Assembly (NCBI RefSeq): GCF_042242105.1 | Contig: NC_092028.1 | Coordinates: forward strand, 9,657,338 to 9,721,337 | DNA length: 64,000 bases | Source: Pempheris klunzingeri | Taxonomy: Eukaryota; Chordata; Actinopteri; Acropomatiformes; Pempheridae | Reading direction: 5' to 3' | Shown here: in pieces, positions 11,701 through 23,610 of the stretch | Position numbering within the stretch: the first letter of the stretch is position 1 | Layout: each line of letters begins with the position of its first letter | Notes under the pieces: generated by a model | Databases searched by the model: none | What the model was told of the DNA's origin: nothing | What the model saw: the letters and a program-made list of their open reading frames with translations, nothing else | Translations under genes and position numbers: made by a program

Positions 11701-14700
11701 ATTAGACTAGGCATTTAGTTGTGTCATTCACAACAACTCTAGAAGTTGACCAACTGCTGGCTCAACAATAATAGTCAGCCAATATTTTCAACAAACTTCA
11801 CATTCGGAAAAAGTTAGCATGTAAGACACAATTAATTCTGAATGAACTGCATTCTAAAAAGCCCTCGATGTGTTGAGTTTACTCCAGTTTGACATTGTAC
11901 AATCTCAATGCACTATTGGAATGCTACAAAGCAGACAACCCTCAGCGTCCATGTGATCTCTAACGGCCACCATGCGCGACTTTCTGCCCGCACCGCTTTG
12001 GCTTTCACAATACATTCAGTGCTTTTCTCACCTCAGAATGTCCATTTCATCTTTGAGGGCCTGGGCCTCGTGCGCCAGGCTCATCAGCTCTTCATTACGC
12101 TGCTGCAGCTCGGACAGCTCGCGCTCCAGTAGCTCTCCCCGCACACGCATGTCATCTCTGCTGTTCTCCAGCCTGAGATATGCAAGATACAGGAGCAGTG
12201 GATTGTGTAACTGAGTAAACTGAATGGCCTCATTGTGAGATGTTAATGGGAGTGCCATGACTCAATAACAGCATCTGATTTGCATGATGCTAACTTATAC
12301 CCTCTTATAATATGCTCAACTTTTACTTTGTTATTGAAGATTTCATAAAAAATTAAACATTCAGAACAGACCATATGAATGTCAGAATGTCTATTATGTA
12401 AAGGTCTGACTGTTTTCTCAGCAACTCCAACTCATTGTGTGTGTACTGCTTGTACCTGTAGTTCTCTTCCTGAAGCTGCTCCATCTGACTTTGCAGCAGC
12501 AGCAGCTTCTTGCCAGTGATGGCAGTGGTGGAGGCGTCCACAGAGTCGCAGCGGCTCAGCTTCTCCTTGAGGGAACGAGTCTCTGCCTGTAGGGATGACT
12601 TCTCTTCCAGAGCCACTGATAACTGTGAGAAGCGAAAGGAGAACAAACACTGTAAAAACAAATTACATATCAAGAATTATAAAAGACTGATATATCAAGA
12701 ACAGCATGATCAACATCCTTCTGAAAATAGTCATGTGAATACCACAGTCGTGCTACGACAGATTCACAGGAGCAAGACAAATACACAGCGACAAACTCAC
12801 CACTCTTCATGCTTAGAGGACCTTGAACACATGCTTTGTTCTCATTTCACATGCTCAGTGGTCAAAAGCAAGTTAGTCAGCTGATTTACAATGGTCGCAG
12901 GCAGATGGAACTTTCTCAATAGTGAAGTTGTTAGCATTACCCTCAGGGTAAAAACCAGACTTTCATGACAAAAATAGATGAATATGCACATCTAATTGAG
13001 TACCATTATTTATATTGGTAACACTGTTGTAGTTCAGGGGAGAGAACTGTTCTAACTTCTGGCCAATGAGGTTGGTTGGATTGAGAAAGGGAGAGTCTGC
13101 AGTTTAGAGCTGCAACAGTATGCTCACAAAATATTTGTGTTTGAGTCAGGCTGGACTGAAGTTACATTTAGACAAGCTGGCAATCCGATATAAAAAAAAG
13201 AGGGGAGTGTATACTTACCCGCTGGACATCTTTCCAGTTTGAATACAGCAAAACCCTACACTGAACTTTAAGGACAGATTGCATGCTTTAGCACAGGACC
13301 AGGAACAGTAAATAGCTTTCAAAACAACACAAATGACTAATCCCTAATGCGTGGGCTAAGTAAGTAAACAAACAGGTGGGCAGGAGATCAGTGCAAATTA
13401 TTGTTGGCTACTGCTCCATCCCAAGGCAACGTGTCAGTTTTATCTTGATGTTATGCAACTATTGACTAGAATGTATCTTTAAGAAATGCTAAATTAGTCC
13501 CCTCTCAGTCAGTGGTACAAAAACAAGCCATGGAAACACAAACAAAGTCTCAGGCAGGCTAATCAATAAGGGCCAGAGTGGAAAAGCAACAGGCACACAC
13601 ATTCAACAACATGCTGCAACCACAGTACAGCACAACTAGACCAAAATGTATCTGAAAGTCCGGTACATTAAAGGTGAAATGGTTCTATAATACTCAACAA
13701 CCACAAAATAATTTGCCTTTTAAGATAATGCCAAACGCTCTGTTGGACTTGCGATAAAACAAACCCAAGCCCCAGTATACCATCTTATGGTTATAATCAT
13801 GAAGATGATAATGCAATCGCATCCATTTTTTCATATCATCTATCATCAGCAGTTGTTCAGTAATAGCTGTTCAATGCATTTATATCCAATAATTACTTTC
13901 TACATAGTAGTTTTCATTGTTAGTGGCGGAGTCTGCCCTTCCTGCAACTTTGTTTGGCTGCACTGCAAACAGATGCTGCTACTGTATTTCTGTTAAAGCA
14001 ATGTTTTCTGCTTCTAGAAGTCTCGGCCTTGTACTGTACTTGACCATGGGTGTCTTAACAATTCTAAGATTGAGGTCTCAGAAAATGTTTGCCAAATAGG
14101 ACATAAACCCCATTTAATGTACCAACCTGATGTTCAAGGTCTCGACAGCGCTGGCTCAGGTCCTCCTTCTCATCTGCCTCCTCACTTAGAAAATAATACT
14201 TCCTGGACTGCAAGCACACAACCATCAGAACATTGAGACAGAGGAGACTTTATACTAGTCCCGGTATGAAGGAGTTAACTTGAATCAAAGAGCGAGGGAA
14301 AACACAAAAGGAGGATGTAACAGATCTGCTGGGTGACAAGTACACAGGGGGGGAAAATGAAAGTGTTGCAAGTTTCACCTGGTAGTCAAAGTCCCCATAG
14401 GTCTCTGGGCTTCCTGGTTCAGAGGAAGGCTCCTTTGACAAGAGCTAAAACAAAGCAGTCATGAGAAAGAGAACGAGAGGTTCAGATTACTGGAAAAATA
14501 CAATAACCTCTTCTCAAAAGCAAGTTTATTGGGTTTTCTGAATAACCTTTAGTTTAGTAAAACCTGGAACAAGTTTTTTTCCCCATGCTAATGCTGTTTT
14601 TCCAGTTGTATGAGTGCCAATGAAGCACTAAACATATTCTTGAAATATCTCAGAGTAGGGTTTCTGGGACTCTGTTCAGTCTTATGCTTATCCGGATTTC

Positions 14701-17240
14701 TTTGATTGTGAATTAACCATGACTAAGAGCTGGGATTAATGCAGAGTAGAGAGAACCAGGAGGATAAGCAAGATGCTCACTCACCTCCTGAATGGCTGTC
14801 ATCACAACGTGCTGGACAGATTCCTCAAGTGTCATTATCTGCTGGATTTGCTCTGTGTTTAGGAGAAGACAACAGAGAGTGCTGAAGGTGCAGCCAAATG
14901 CAGATTAACACAAATACTTTCCAAAAAACCAAAACAGCACTGCATCTACCCGTTTTTTCAGAGACCGTGTGCTCATTATGCTAAAATTTAAACAGCAAAG
15001 GATCGGTTTAACTAGCGAAAGGGTCTCAAGTGTGTAAAAAAGCATGCGGTCAGTTTATCATCCTGTGATGATCAGGCCATAACTGATATAAAGCAAGAAC
15101 CATGTGATTTGGATTTGAGTTAATCCTGTGTTATTTTCACAGATGGCTGCATCTACTTGTTTCTCACCCCCCCCCATTTTACAGCACACAGTTTACCTTG
15201 TTTCTTCTCACAACTGACAGCACAGCCCAATACAAGCTGTACTAGCTTGCCCAGTTCAGTGACATCTCCCATCTCTCCTATAAGGTTCACGTCTGGCAAA
15301 TGCTCATCTGATACCTGGTGACCGAGCACCTGTTCATGAAGAGTAAGGCGATACATTGAGATTGAGCCTTGAGCAAACTTAAAAAGAGCACTAGAAGTGG
15401 TAACGTTAGTTAAAATAATAAAATCTTCTTACATCGTGATAATATTCCAGCATGCTCTTAAGAATCTTTTTCAAGTTGCTGACCTGAAAAAAAAACACAA
15501 CAAACACAGTTACAATCTTGATCCTCCTTTTATCAGGGAAAAAATAAAAAGACGTCTTGGTCATGCTAGGTGACCGAAGGGTATTCTGTCATATCCTGCT
15601 GTTTCACAAATTACCTTGAGGCGCCAGTTGGCCCCGCTCTCCTCCTTGATCCTGCCTAGCCATGTCTCATTAAACCAAGAGGGGTCTCTGTTAATGAGAG
15701 CACAAGAGAGCTCTAGTGACAACAAGGACGACACATCTCTGGACATCAAGATTCACAGGAGGCCACAAGGCAAAGATGCCCTGTGCCTCTGTTCTGCTAA
15801 ACACAATGAGATATGAGTAGAACTGTTCATTAAAGTCATGCCACACATGGGAATTATGTTCCTCACTGGGTTCTGAGCTAAAAAGTGACCTTAAAACAAA
15901 AAGAACATTTGCTTTGATTCAAAAATAGTTATACGTTGTCCATTTACCTGTTGGGGTTTGAACACAAATGTCACACCAAATGATAACAAAGGTCATCAAG
16001 CCAGAACAAAAATCACACCCATGATAAAATACCTCACAAATCAAGACTATTCTTTACCTGGTTCAAATTTTGCATACATAATGGCCATGTGCAATTCAAA
16101 GGGCAATTTAGTGCAAATCATACAGATAAGCAAATCTATTCTCCGAATGAATTTCTACCAGCTGTTTCCTCTGAGTTCATGTTGTGCACTTCTTGACAAT
16201 CAAGACAGCACAATGAGTACTTTTACATGTGTGCGCCCTTACATTCTGTGGAGCACATGTGCAATGGCCACTCCGCTTGTCAGGTCGTGCTTGCTGTTGC
16301 ATGATGGGACCTGAAATGTCTGTAACTGAGAGTGAAAACATTAAGACTTAGTCATTAAAGCAGCAAATAACCTTTGAAAAAAGCTCATACATTTTGTGCT
16401 TTTCATTAAATTTTTAAACTAAGGCTGAACCAGAATGATAACTGCTGATAAATGGTTTACTTATGTTTCTTAATATATTAAAAATAAATATAGCAATGAC
16501 ATGTGCATATGTTTGTTTGTTTTTTGGCAAAGTAAGAACTTTAATATTACTACAAACCATTTTAGTAGTTGTTGTAAAAACATTATAGTGGCCTGACTCT
16601 TCCTAACTAATAAAGTGAAAGTAAACAACTTTGTCTAAACTCCAGTCTTTGGAAACATTACATAAAATACACATACGCAGTTATAGGGGATTACTGGCGC
16701 TACTTAGCGAGCTATTAATGAGTATTGGTGTCTTAGTTTATTGGCCCTTGTGTGGAAAAGAGCCAAACAGGTGGATTTTCTCCGGGCTAGAGAAGTTACT
16801 GTGCTGGACAACTTAACATTACCGCATAAATCTCCATCTTAAACTAAGCTATTTGGGATTGTTTTTCTGGCAGTCAAGTTTTGCTGACACCGCAGCAGTC
16901 AGTTTGCTACAGATAACAAGGTAGAACAGACCGCCGGGAGCAAACTTCCTCTGTGTTTACCTGGAGCTAGTTAGCTTGGCTAGCTAGCGACAGTTAGCTT
17001 GCGAACACACAACTTTTACACCTGCCAAATGCTTCCACGTTAACCTGCTTGGCCAACAACAGTAGATATTTATCAATTATGTGAGTTCTTCGCTTACAGA
17101 AGTCACGTTATTTTCCTCTTACTTTGCCAACACCTGCTGTCACCTGTTAGCCGGCGGTTAGCCTTGCTAGGAAAGCTCGCTGACATGAAACTTACCCACG
17201 TTAGCAGTGAATCACATAGCTCTGCTTTGTCCAGACTCAT
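6043..17240 (-). CDS. hook2: Hook homologue 2, microtubule/dynein adaptor
   Basis: Twenty-three minus-strand coding exons join in phase to 712 aa (human HOOK2 about 719): 17240-17196, 16325-16243, 15687-15615, 15483-15433, 15329-15197, 14852-14785, 14444-14379, 14207-14127, 12622-12456, 12172-12032, 11034-10833, 10668-10558, 9806-9719, 9545-9479, 9108-8971, 8314-8227, 7967-7962, 7798-7764, 7680-7598, 7490-7387, 6809-6702, 6613-6542, 6171-6043. The start MSLDKAELCDSLLTW matches HOOK2 best. Residues 1 to about 160 form the globular Hook domain, which in this family binds dynein light intermediate chain. Residues from about 175 to 665 are heptad-rich coiled coil. The C-terminal tail, with MSFLAQQRQSTNAKRG, resembles the cargo/FTS-FHIP-binding end. 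Hook2 links dynein-dynactin to centrosomal cargo and supports ciliogenesis. All introns are GT-AG except two GC-AG introns, after 10833 and 6702. No frameshift or internal stop was seen. Confidence 0.97.
7962..7967 (-). other. hook2: 6-nt microexon of hook2 encoding Ala-Ile
   Basis: GCCATC is framed by CAAAATCAG on its 5' side and by the strong donor GTAAGTAC on its 3' side. It supplies residues 535-536. Without it the neighbouring exons (ending KTED and starting SSLLKKKLEEH) still join in frame, but lose the Ala-Ile that human HOOK2 has at the same place (KTEDAISILL). Confidence 0.85.
8676..8720. repeat. (CA)n microsatellite in hook2 intron 15
   Basis: About 45 nt of perfect AC dinucleotide in the intron between the exons ending at 8971 and starting at 8314. 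A shorter (CA)n lies at 9433-9454 in intron 14. Confidence 0.95.
11288..11625. mobile_element. MITE-like interspersed repeat in hook2 intron 10
   Basis: The ends form imperfect terminal inverted repeats: TAAAGGAAAAGGCTGG at 11288-11303 and CCAGACTTATCCTTTA at 11610-11625, matching at 14 of 16 positions when one is reversed. The element is about 338 bp and has no coding capacity. The terminal sequence resembles a repeat common in percomorph fish introns, from memory. No target-site duplication could be defined. Confidence 0.5.
12623..14126 (-). other. hook2 intron 8, the longest intron of the gene
   Basis: About 1.5 kb of AT-rich intron between exons 8 and 9. No nested gene, open frame with family features or clear repeat was recognised. 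Confidence 0.6.
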
Positions 17241-17470
17241 TCTGCTGTGACCGGTGAAACCCGCAGCAGCTCACACAGAAACGATGGGTTTCACTCTCTC
17301 AGGACTTTTTTTTTCCCCCCACCGAAGTTTCTTACTCACTCCTGACACTTTCCACGTCAGTCATTGTCCAGCCGTGGCCTCCTGCTGCTCCTCCCCCCTT
17401 TGCGTTTCAGCTCCTATTATCCAAGCGAGCTTCCGTATTAAGCGCGTTACCATGGAAACGGATTATGTTG
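17241..17470 (-). promoter_or_regulatory. hook2 promoter region with RFX X-box
   Basis: Upstream of the hook2 ATG at 17240 there is a pyrimidine-rich stretch, a CACGTCAG element near 17353, and GTTACCATGGAAAC at 17446-17459. The last is a near-ideal inverted-repeat X-box bound by RFX factors (family consensus GTTRCC N0-3 GGYAAC). It lies about 206 bp upstream of the ATG. Transcription start is not defined; no TATA box was seen. Confidence 0.6.
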
Positions 17471-20400
17471 TGGGTCAGCTTGTCTGGTCATGGTAAATAA
17501 TGACGACGATCATAATAATAGCCTGCTGTCTTTTTAAGCTCTCATAAGCAGAAATTGAAAAAAAATCAATTATTCTTTTTCATTTATTCAGCCAACCCGT
17601 TATTTAGCCAGGAAAGCATTACTGAGATAAAAGGAAAAATCTATTTTAAACCATGTTTTGGCCAAGAGAGGCAGCAATAGCAATGACTAACAGGCAAACA
17701 TAAAACAGAAACCATAAGAAAAGCTTAAGGGTAAGGAGAAAAGCGGCTATAAAACCAGGAAGAAAATTTCCAAAACAATAATGTACAAGATTTCATCCTC
17801 AATCAACCCTAAAACAAGCCCAAACCCATGGAGATAACTAAGACCCATCCACAACAATATTATTTAGCGAGACAAATACATCAAAAATAGTCCCAAAACA
17901 TCGACAGTCAGCAGAAAACACTGTTTTTACTTTTGGCAAGATTAAATTTGAAAATATCTAAACTAATGGGAGACGTTTTAAAGGAAGGAATGTGCTTTGT
18001 GTTGTGATTAATAACTGTGATTTTGTCCTACAAAACATCTGCCACCTTCTCACCTGAGCAGAGACAAAAATAACAGTAGTTCTGGTTGCTATTTTGTTTA
18101 ATTTCCTTAAAAAATCCCAACAACGAATGGTGGCAAGTATCTCTGTCAAAGGTCCCTATTGCTTTCTTTTTGCTGTATTCAAAGTTCCTTCAAGCACCAC
18201 TGGATGGCTCTATTTAACAAACTGCTGTAGAAAACAGCTTGATGCACAACTGGCTGCCGCAGAGCTCACACTGCCAATGACAGGTGTTTTGTAAAATCTT
18301 TCTAATAATACATGTTCTCTCTGAGTAGCCAATATGTGAGTTATAAAAGAAGCAGAATTAATATAAATCAGTTCTGTAATTTACAGTTACATTACACAAT
18401 TTAATATGCGACCAGACTGTCAATCAAAAGGCCTCCAGAGTGGGAACATACTGACCAGTTCACACCGGTTTATGATTTACTGCGTAAGTAAAAATGTTAG
18501 CAGGTTTCTGTCAGAAGCCTCCCTCTCATATTATTACCATGCTGTCACACACGTACTCACTTTCCTTGTTAATCAGCATATCTCCCTGTCCACACGTCTC
18601 CTTCCTGCGCTCTTTGTCGCAGTCACAAATCAAACTACAGCGACCAATCACAGCAAAACACTGCCTACTGCTTCCTGTTTGCTTTGGCAAACCCAGCCAG
18701 TGACTGTGTACCAAGTCCACTGTGTTTGTTGAACACCTGCATACGATGAAATAGCTGCTACTCTTCCGGTCCTTCCCATCCAAAAACCAGTTTGGTCACA
18801 ACAACATCTTACATCTGGTTTTACCATATTTGTGTGGCCAGAGTTCCTGTTTTTCTAGATGGTTTTCCAGCCAGACGAATGCACATGTTTGCCCATTCCC
18901 CTCCACTGGCTGTTATTATAACTCATACCTCACTCACACCTACTCCTGTTATCTCTCATTTGAACTTTGATTATGTGTTTCTATGATTCCATTTAGTTTT
19001 TATCTATTTGCACATTTCTCACATCTCCTTCTGTTGAGGCCTACAGCAACAACACAAGTTGTTTTTGTTTACTTCGGGAGAGAAAAAGCTGGATGCAGGG
19101 GTCTCATGTAGAGTAACCTCGGACTGGATTAAGACACCTGGGAGGAAGTGAGGTTCTTGACTTAGGGGGGGCTCAGCAGAGAGGTTAGTCATCCACTGAG
19201 GGATAGGTCAGGGCTGACTAATGCTTGAGTGGAAGGAGGTGTGGTAGGGGCTCTGGCGAGGCAAGGCTCTAGCGGAGGCTGACTATTTTTGGCCAGCTGC
19301 TCTTCCTCCACGCTAATTCCTCTTTTCACCCGTTCTCTCTTTCCTTATTCCCCAGATGTGTTTCCTTCCTGAAAGTCAAAAGGCTTTACTTCTCCTCTTT
19401 TCCAACCCCACACTGACGCACTTGCATCCCTTAGGGGGGAACTAGAAGGGTGGAGGTGGGAGGGCCAGCAGCTAAGATTGAGTAATTATTCCTTTTTTCG
19501 AAGCTTGTGGTTTTCTTGTTTGGAAAAAAAATGGGGATGGTTCCTGTTTTTACAATTCTTTAAGTGCAAAGAGCAAACTGCCCTCTACACTCTACAAGGA
19601 CACATAGTTTTGTATGTATGAACTGACTTTGAGACTTGAAGGCTGTTTTCACATTCATCTGCTGTGGGAGTTTAAGATGCGTACTAATGAGCTTGACTTT
19701 GTGGCACTGCAAGTAGTTTGGAATTGTGCTTTATAACCTGTACAAGTGTGAGGTAGAAACTCAAAGCCTCCAGAGCACATACACTGAGAATCGACTTTTC
19801 CACATTTCTTGGATTCAGTAGATAAATAAAAAAGATACATATTCATGGGTTCTAGGTTTGTCAATGACGGATTAGATGTTACTTTAAAAATCTTAGTACT
19901 TCTCTAGAGCATTAAATATTCATGACTAAATGAGCTACATCAAAGTTACAAACAAAGGTATTATCTATTAAGAATTTTAGCTCAGCTCACCCACCTCATC
20001 AGGACTGTGTGTGCGTGGTGTGGTTTGATCAGATGTGACTGACAACATCTAATTCAAATGTTGAATTAGAGTACAGGGAATACAGGGAATCTCTAAAACA
20101 ATGCAAACTTTGGAAGAAAATAGTGTGTTCATGTCTGATCCTGTCTTTATAGTAAGAGGCTGATGAAGAAAATGAGTCACAAGGACCATACATTTGTCCA
20201 CTATGTCCTAATTTTCAGGTTATAGTTCAGCCATGAAAGTCACCAATAAATATTTGTGGAAACCCAGTGCCTGAAAAGGTTCCCACATGCCTGCATTTGA
20301 ATTAATGACATGGTGAGGGAAGACAAAGACATGCTGCACCTTTAAATGAAAGAATGCCAACAATGTGCGGCTGTGCCCGGGCATTTGGAGCTGGAATGTG

Positions 20401-21068
20401 TTGGAATGCTGGCAGCGGTTTGTTTCCCCTACAGCGTTCCCAGGTGTTACAGGGAAAGGAAAATAACAAAACCACAGGGCAGAGATGGACAAGGTGAAAA
20501 ACACCCAGTAGTCTGATCAGAAAGTCCCTTTGTAGACATGAGGTCACCCATAGTGGGTATGTGCTGTCAGGGCATGCAGAGGAGGGAAAAAAACCAGATT
20601 TATGGTGCTCTCTGCCTTATCAGCAGTCTCGTCCCTTGCTCCCAAACCACAGATTTATGTCTTTGGTAAGGGCAGGTAGTCAATAATAACCTCACCTCTG
20701 GAGCCGGGAGTGTTCATTCGGTAATACAGGAAGGCTAATACAGACAGGTTGTTGACCCACAGAGAGGGTGTCTGCCTTCAAAAACTAGTACACATGCTGT
20801 ACACAGTAGCACATGCTGAGCACATTTGTCCAACATGAGAGAACATAAACCCTGTTAGTTCAGCTCCTCTCTGGTGACTCAGTGATTGTTGTGTCTGTGC
20901 CACTTAAAAACAGCAAGTTTTACTCACGTTATGTAACAGACGTTTAATGACCCTCATACTTATTGATCTAACTCAACTTAATATGAGTCATGGCAACAGC
21001 AGAAACTGCAGCAGTCAAGCCCCACTCTGTTCTTTTCAGGCTTGACCCACTGTAACATCAGGCCGACG

Positions 21069-21111
21069 AGGAGGTGGTGGAGGAGGAGGAGGAGGAGGAG
21101 GAAGAGGAGGG
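21069..21111. repeat. (GGA)n purine-rich repeat
   Basis: Imperfect GAG/GGA trinucleotide run with GGT interruptions, about 43 nt. Confidence 0.8.
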
Positions 21112-21884
21112 ATCAGCTGTGATGTGGTAGCAGGCACCCCCAACACAATCCATCAGTGTCATGATACGTGCAGAAAAGGTGTGCTCTGCTTGCTTTTACT
21201 CTCAGTGCACAATGAAGTTTTGATTTACCTCTTGTTTGTGTTTTTGATAAGTCCCTCTAGCAGTCTCTGCCTCGCTCTCTCTCAGTCTCGCTTTCTGTTT
21301 TCGGTGCCTCACCCTCTTTCTCTCTCTCTCACACACACACAAACAGGCAGCACATGGCCAGCGCGAATGAGTCACAGTGGTCTGGTAACAAGTGCCTCTT
21401 CTCAGGGGAGAGTCCCTCCATGTGTTCTTGTGATTAGGGCCAATCCCCTTGAGTGTATCAGGTGCACTACTCCACTGGGCAACGTGAGACTCGTCGGTTT
21501 CATTGTCTCCAAGCTGACAATAAAATGTAGCTCATGCCCAAATTCACCTGAAAGATGATACAGCTGCCTTCAGATATTAAAGGCTTCAGCATCTTAAACT
21601 TTATTAAAACCAACAGCAGCAGCAGTAGCTTCATTATTGTTTTTTATTGAAGTGTATTCAAGGAGACATTGGCACTCTAGAGGATGCAAGTACTTGGATT
21701 TCTTGCTGACATGGGCTCATGCAGAGAGGTTCAACTTACCCTGAAGCAACAAGCACTGTGCCAGCTATACACTGTATGCTTACAGTATGATGAGATAGAC
21801 AGATTGATTGATTGATTAATTAATAATGATTTGTACAATATTACTTACTTGTACTGCATACAGTACATTGCCCGGGGTCGTTGA

Positions 21885-22345
21885 GCCATGAGGCTGATGG
21901 GAATGTTATTAGTTTTGCATACACTTGGTCAAAAAGCAAAGTATTGGACTAATTTTAATGAATGATTACAGTGATTACAGTTAATCCTGTGGGGAACATG
22001 ATTGCCCTCTATCATATTAAATGGCAATCCATCCAATAGCTGTTGATATATTTCACTCAAAGCTACAAACACGTCAGGGGATCACAGAGTTCCTCTGGGA
22101 ACTGTGATGCATTCGGTGCAATCGCTAAAAGCCAAAAATGTAAACCTGCTGTTGGCGCTACAAGTAAAGTCAAGGGATCACAGTAGTGGGATTTATCCTC
22201 TGGGGACCATGATTGTCTGTACCAGATGTCATCACAATCCATCCAATGGGTGTTGAGACAACCAAAGTGGACCAAGGTGGTGGACCGACTGAAAAACACA
22301 TCAACATTGCAATCCACAGAGCTAGCGTGGCTAAAAATGTTATTC
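21885..22345 (-). mobile_element. Short interspersed repeat, family A, copy 1
   Basis: Read on the minus strand it contains family landmarks: GGATGGATTG(T/C)(G/C)ATG, CCAGAGGATAAATCC, GAGTGAAATATATCAACAG, CCAATACTTTG and CATTCCCATCAGCCTCA. The same landmarks occur in order in the copies at 33770 and 38950. It has no coding potential. I recall it as a very common teleost repeat but cannot assign a class name. Confidence 0.65.
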
Positions 22346-23596
22346 ACTGAGGCACATATTGTACTAAAAACATTTCTATCAACACAGATGGTTCACTGAG
22401 AATAATTTGGTTTAAAGTATTACATTTACAAATTACTGTGAATCCCAATCCTTGTAATTATTAACATGTGAAAGTATTTCTTACAAATCTGGATGAGGAA
22501 TTGTTTGTACTGTGCAAGCACTCCAAGGTCTGTTCATTTATATTTGTTTATTCTATTGCCATGTAACAGGAGCAGTTAATACCACTATCATCAGGTGCAC
22601 ATACTATATAATATCTGCAAACATCACCTCTTGAAGTGTGGCTTAAGGGAGTTTGAATATGGTGTTATTTAGTGGTCATGAATGCAATAATTACCACGCA
22701 GCAGTAATAACAGGCTAGTGACACAGCCTACTTAAGCCTGCTCCTCCCAGCACGTGTTCACAAGCCAGCAAACACACCCCATACACCCACAACACACCCA
22801 ACTGTAACAGTTGTGGAGCGCGCAATACCTCCACTTCATAGGTACAAGCCAGGTGTATCTTTACTCCACCCTGTTTGCCTTTTCAGAAGCTCTGCACACA
22901 CCTTTGGCTTGAATATTGTGTCCTACAGGGATGCTGAATATGTGACAGGACTTGGTGTGGCGTGGTTATGCTGGGGCTGGCTGACGGGATTTGTAGTTAG
23001 CAAGACTGGACCTGTCATCCTAGTGAAGCTTGTCATTAATGTCAGTACTGTGAGTACTGTGTAAAATCAGTATTAAAGAATAGGTTTAAAGGGTTAGGGA
23101 ATAGGTTCAACTATAGTGAAAATGAGGCCTCAGTAGTCTGACAGTCTGGATTCAGGTTAGAAAAGGATCTCTTTTCAGCCAGTATAATCAAGCAGTCATC
23201 AATGCACATGAGCATGTGAGTTTTGTATTATGATACTTTCGGATTGATCGGCAGCGGCTTTACGTTTCACTCAGAGAGGCTCGAGGTAAAAAAAAAAAAT
23301 GCAACACACCAACATGACCTCTGTGTTCCCTGAGAGACAACAACACCAACCACTGCTAAACACAACTAGCTGCCTTATATACCCACCCAGCTGCAGGTAA
23401 TTAGACAGGCAAGACCATTTAGGTGGGAGCAAAACTATATGTCATATTAGATGTTTGCATAACACCATACAAAAATAGAATATAAAAAATGAACAGCAGA
23501 TATTTATATAAATTAACATCTCTATCATTAACCAGTAACACATACACTCATATACCTACTCAATACTACATAGACCAGCCTATTTTGTCTGTACCC

Positions 23597-23610
23597 CCCC
23601 CCCCCCCCAT
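23597..23610. repeat. Poly-C run
   Basis: A homopolymeric C tract of about 14 nt. Similar C tracts occur at 33840-33850 and 48065-48076; all are prone to sequencing error. Confidence 0.7.

Noticed and set aside
16060..16140. Exon-like minus-strand segment ending in AACCAG|GTAAAG inside hook2 intron 2
   Set aside because: Its phase does not fit the flanking exons, and the true Hook-domain exon was found at 16243-16325 with exact phase.
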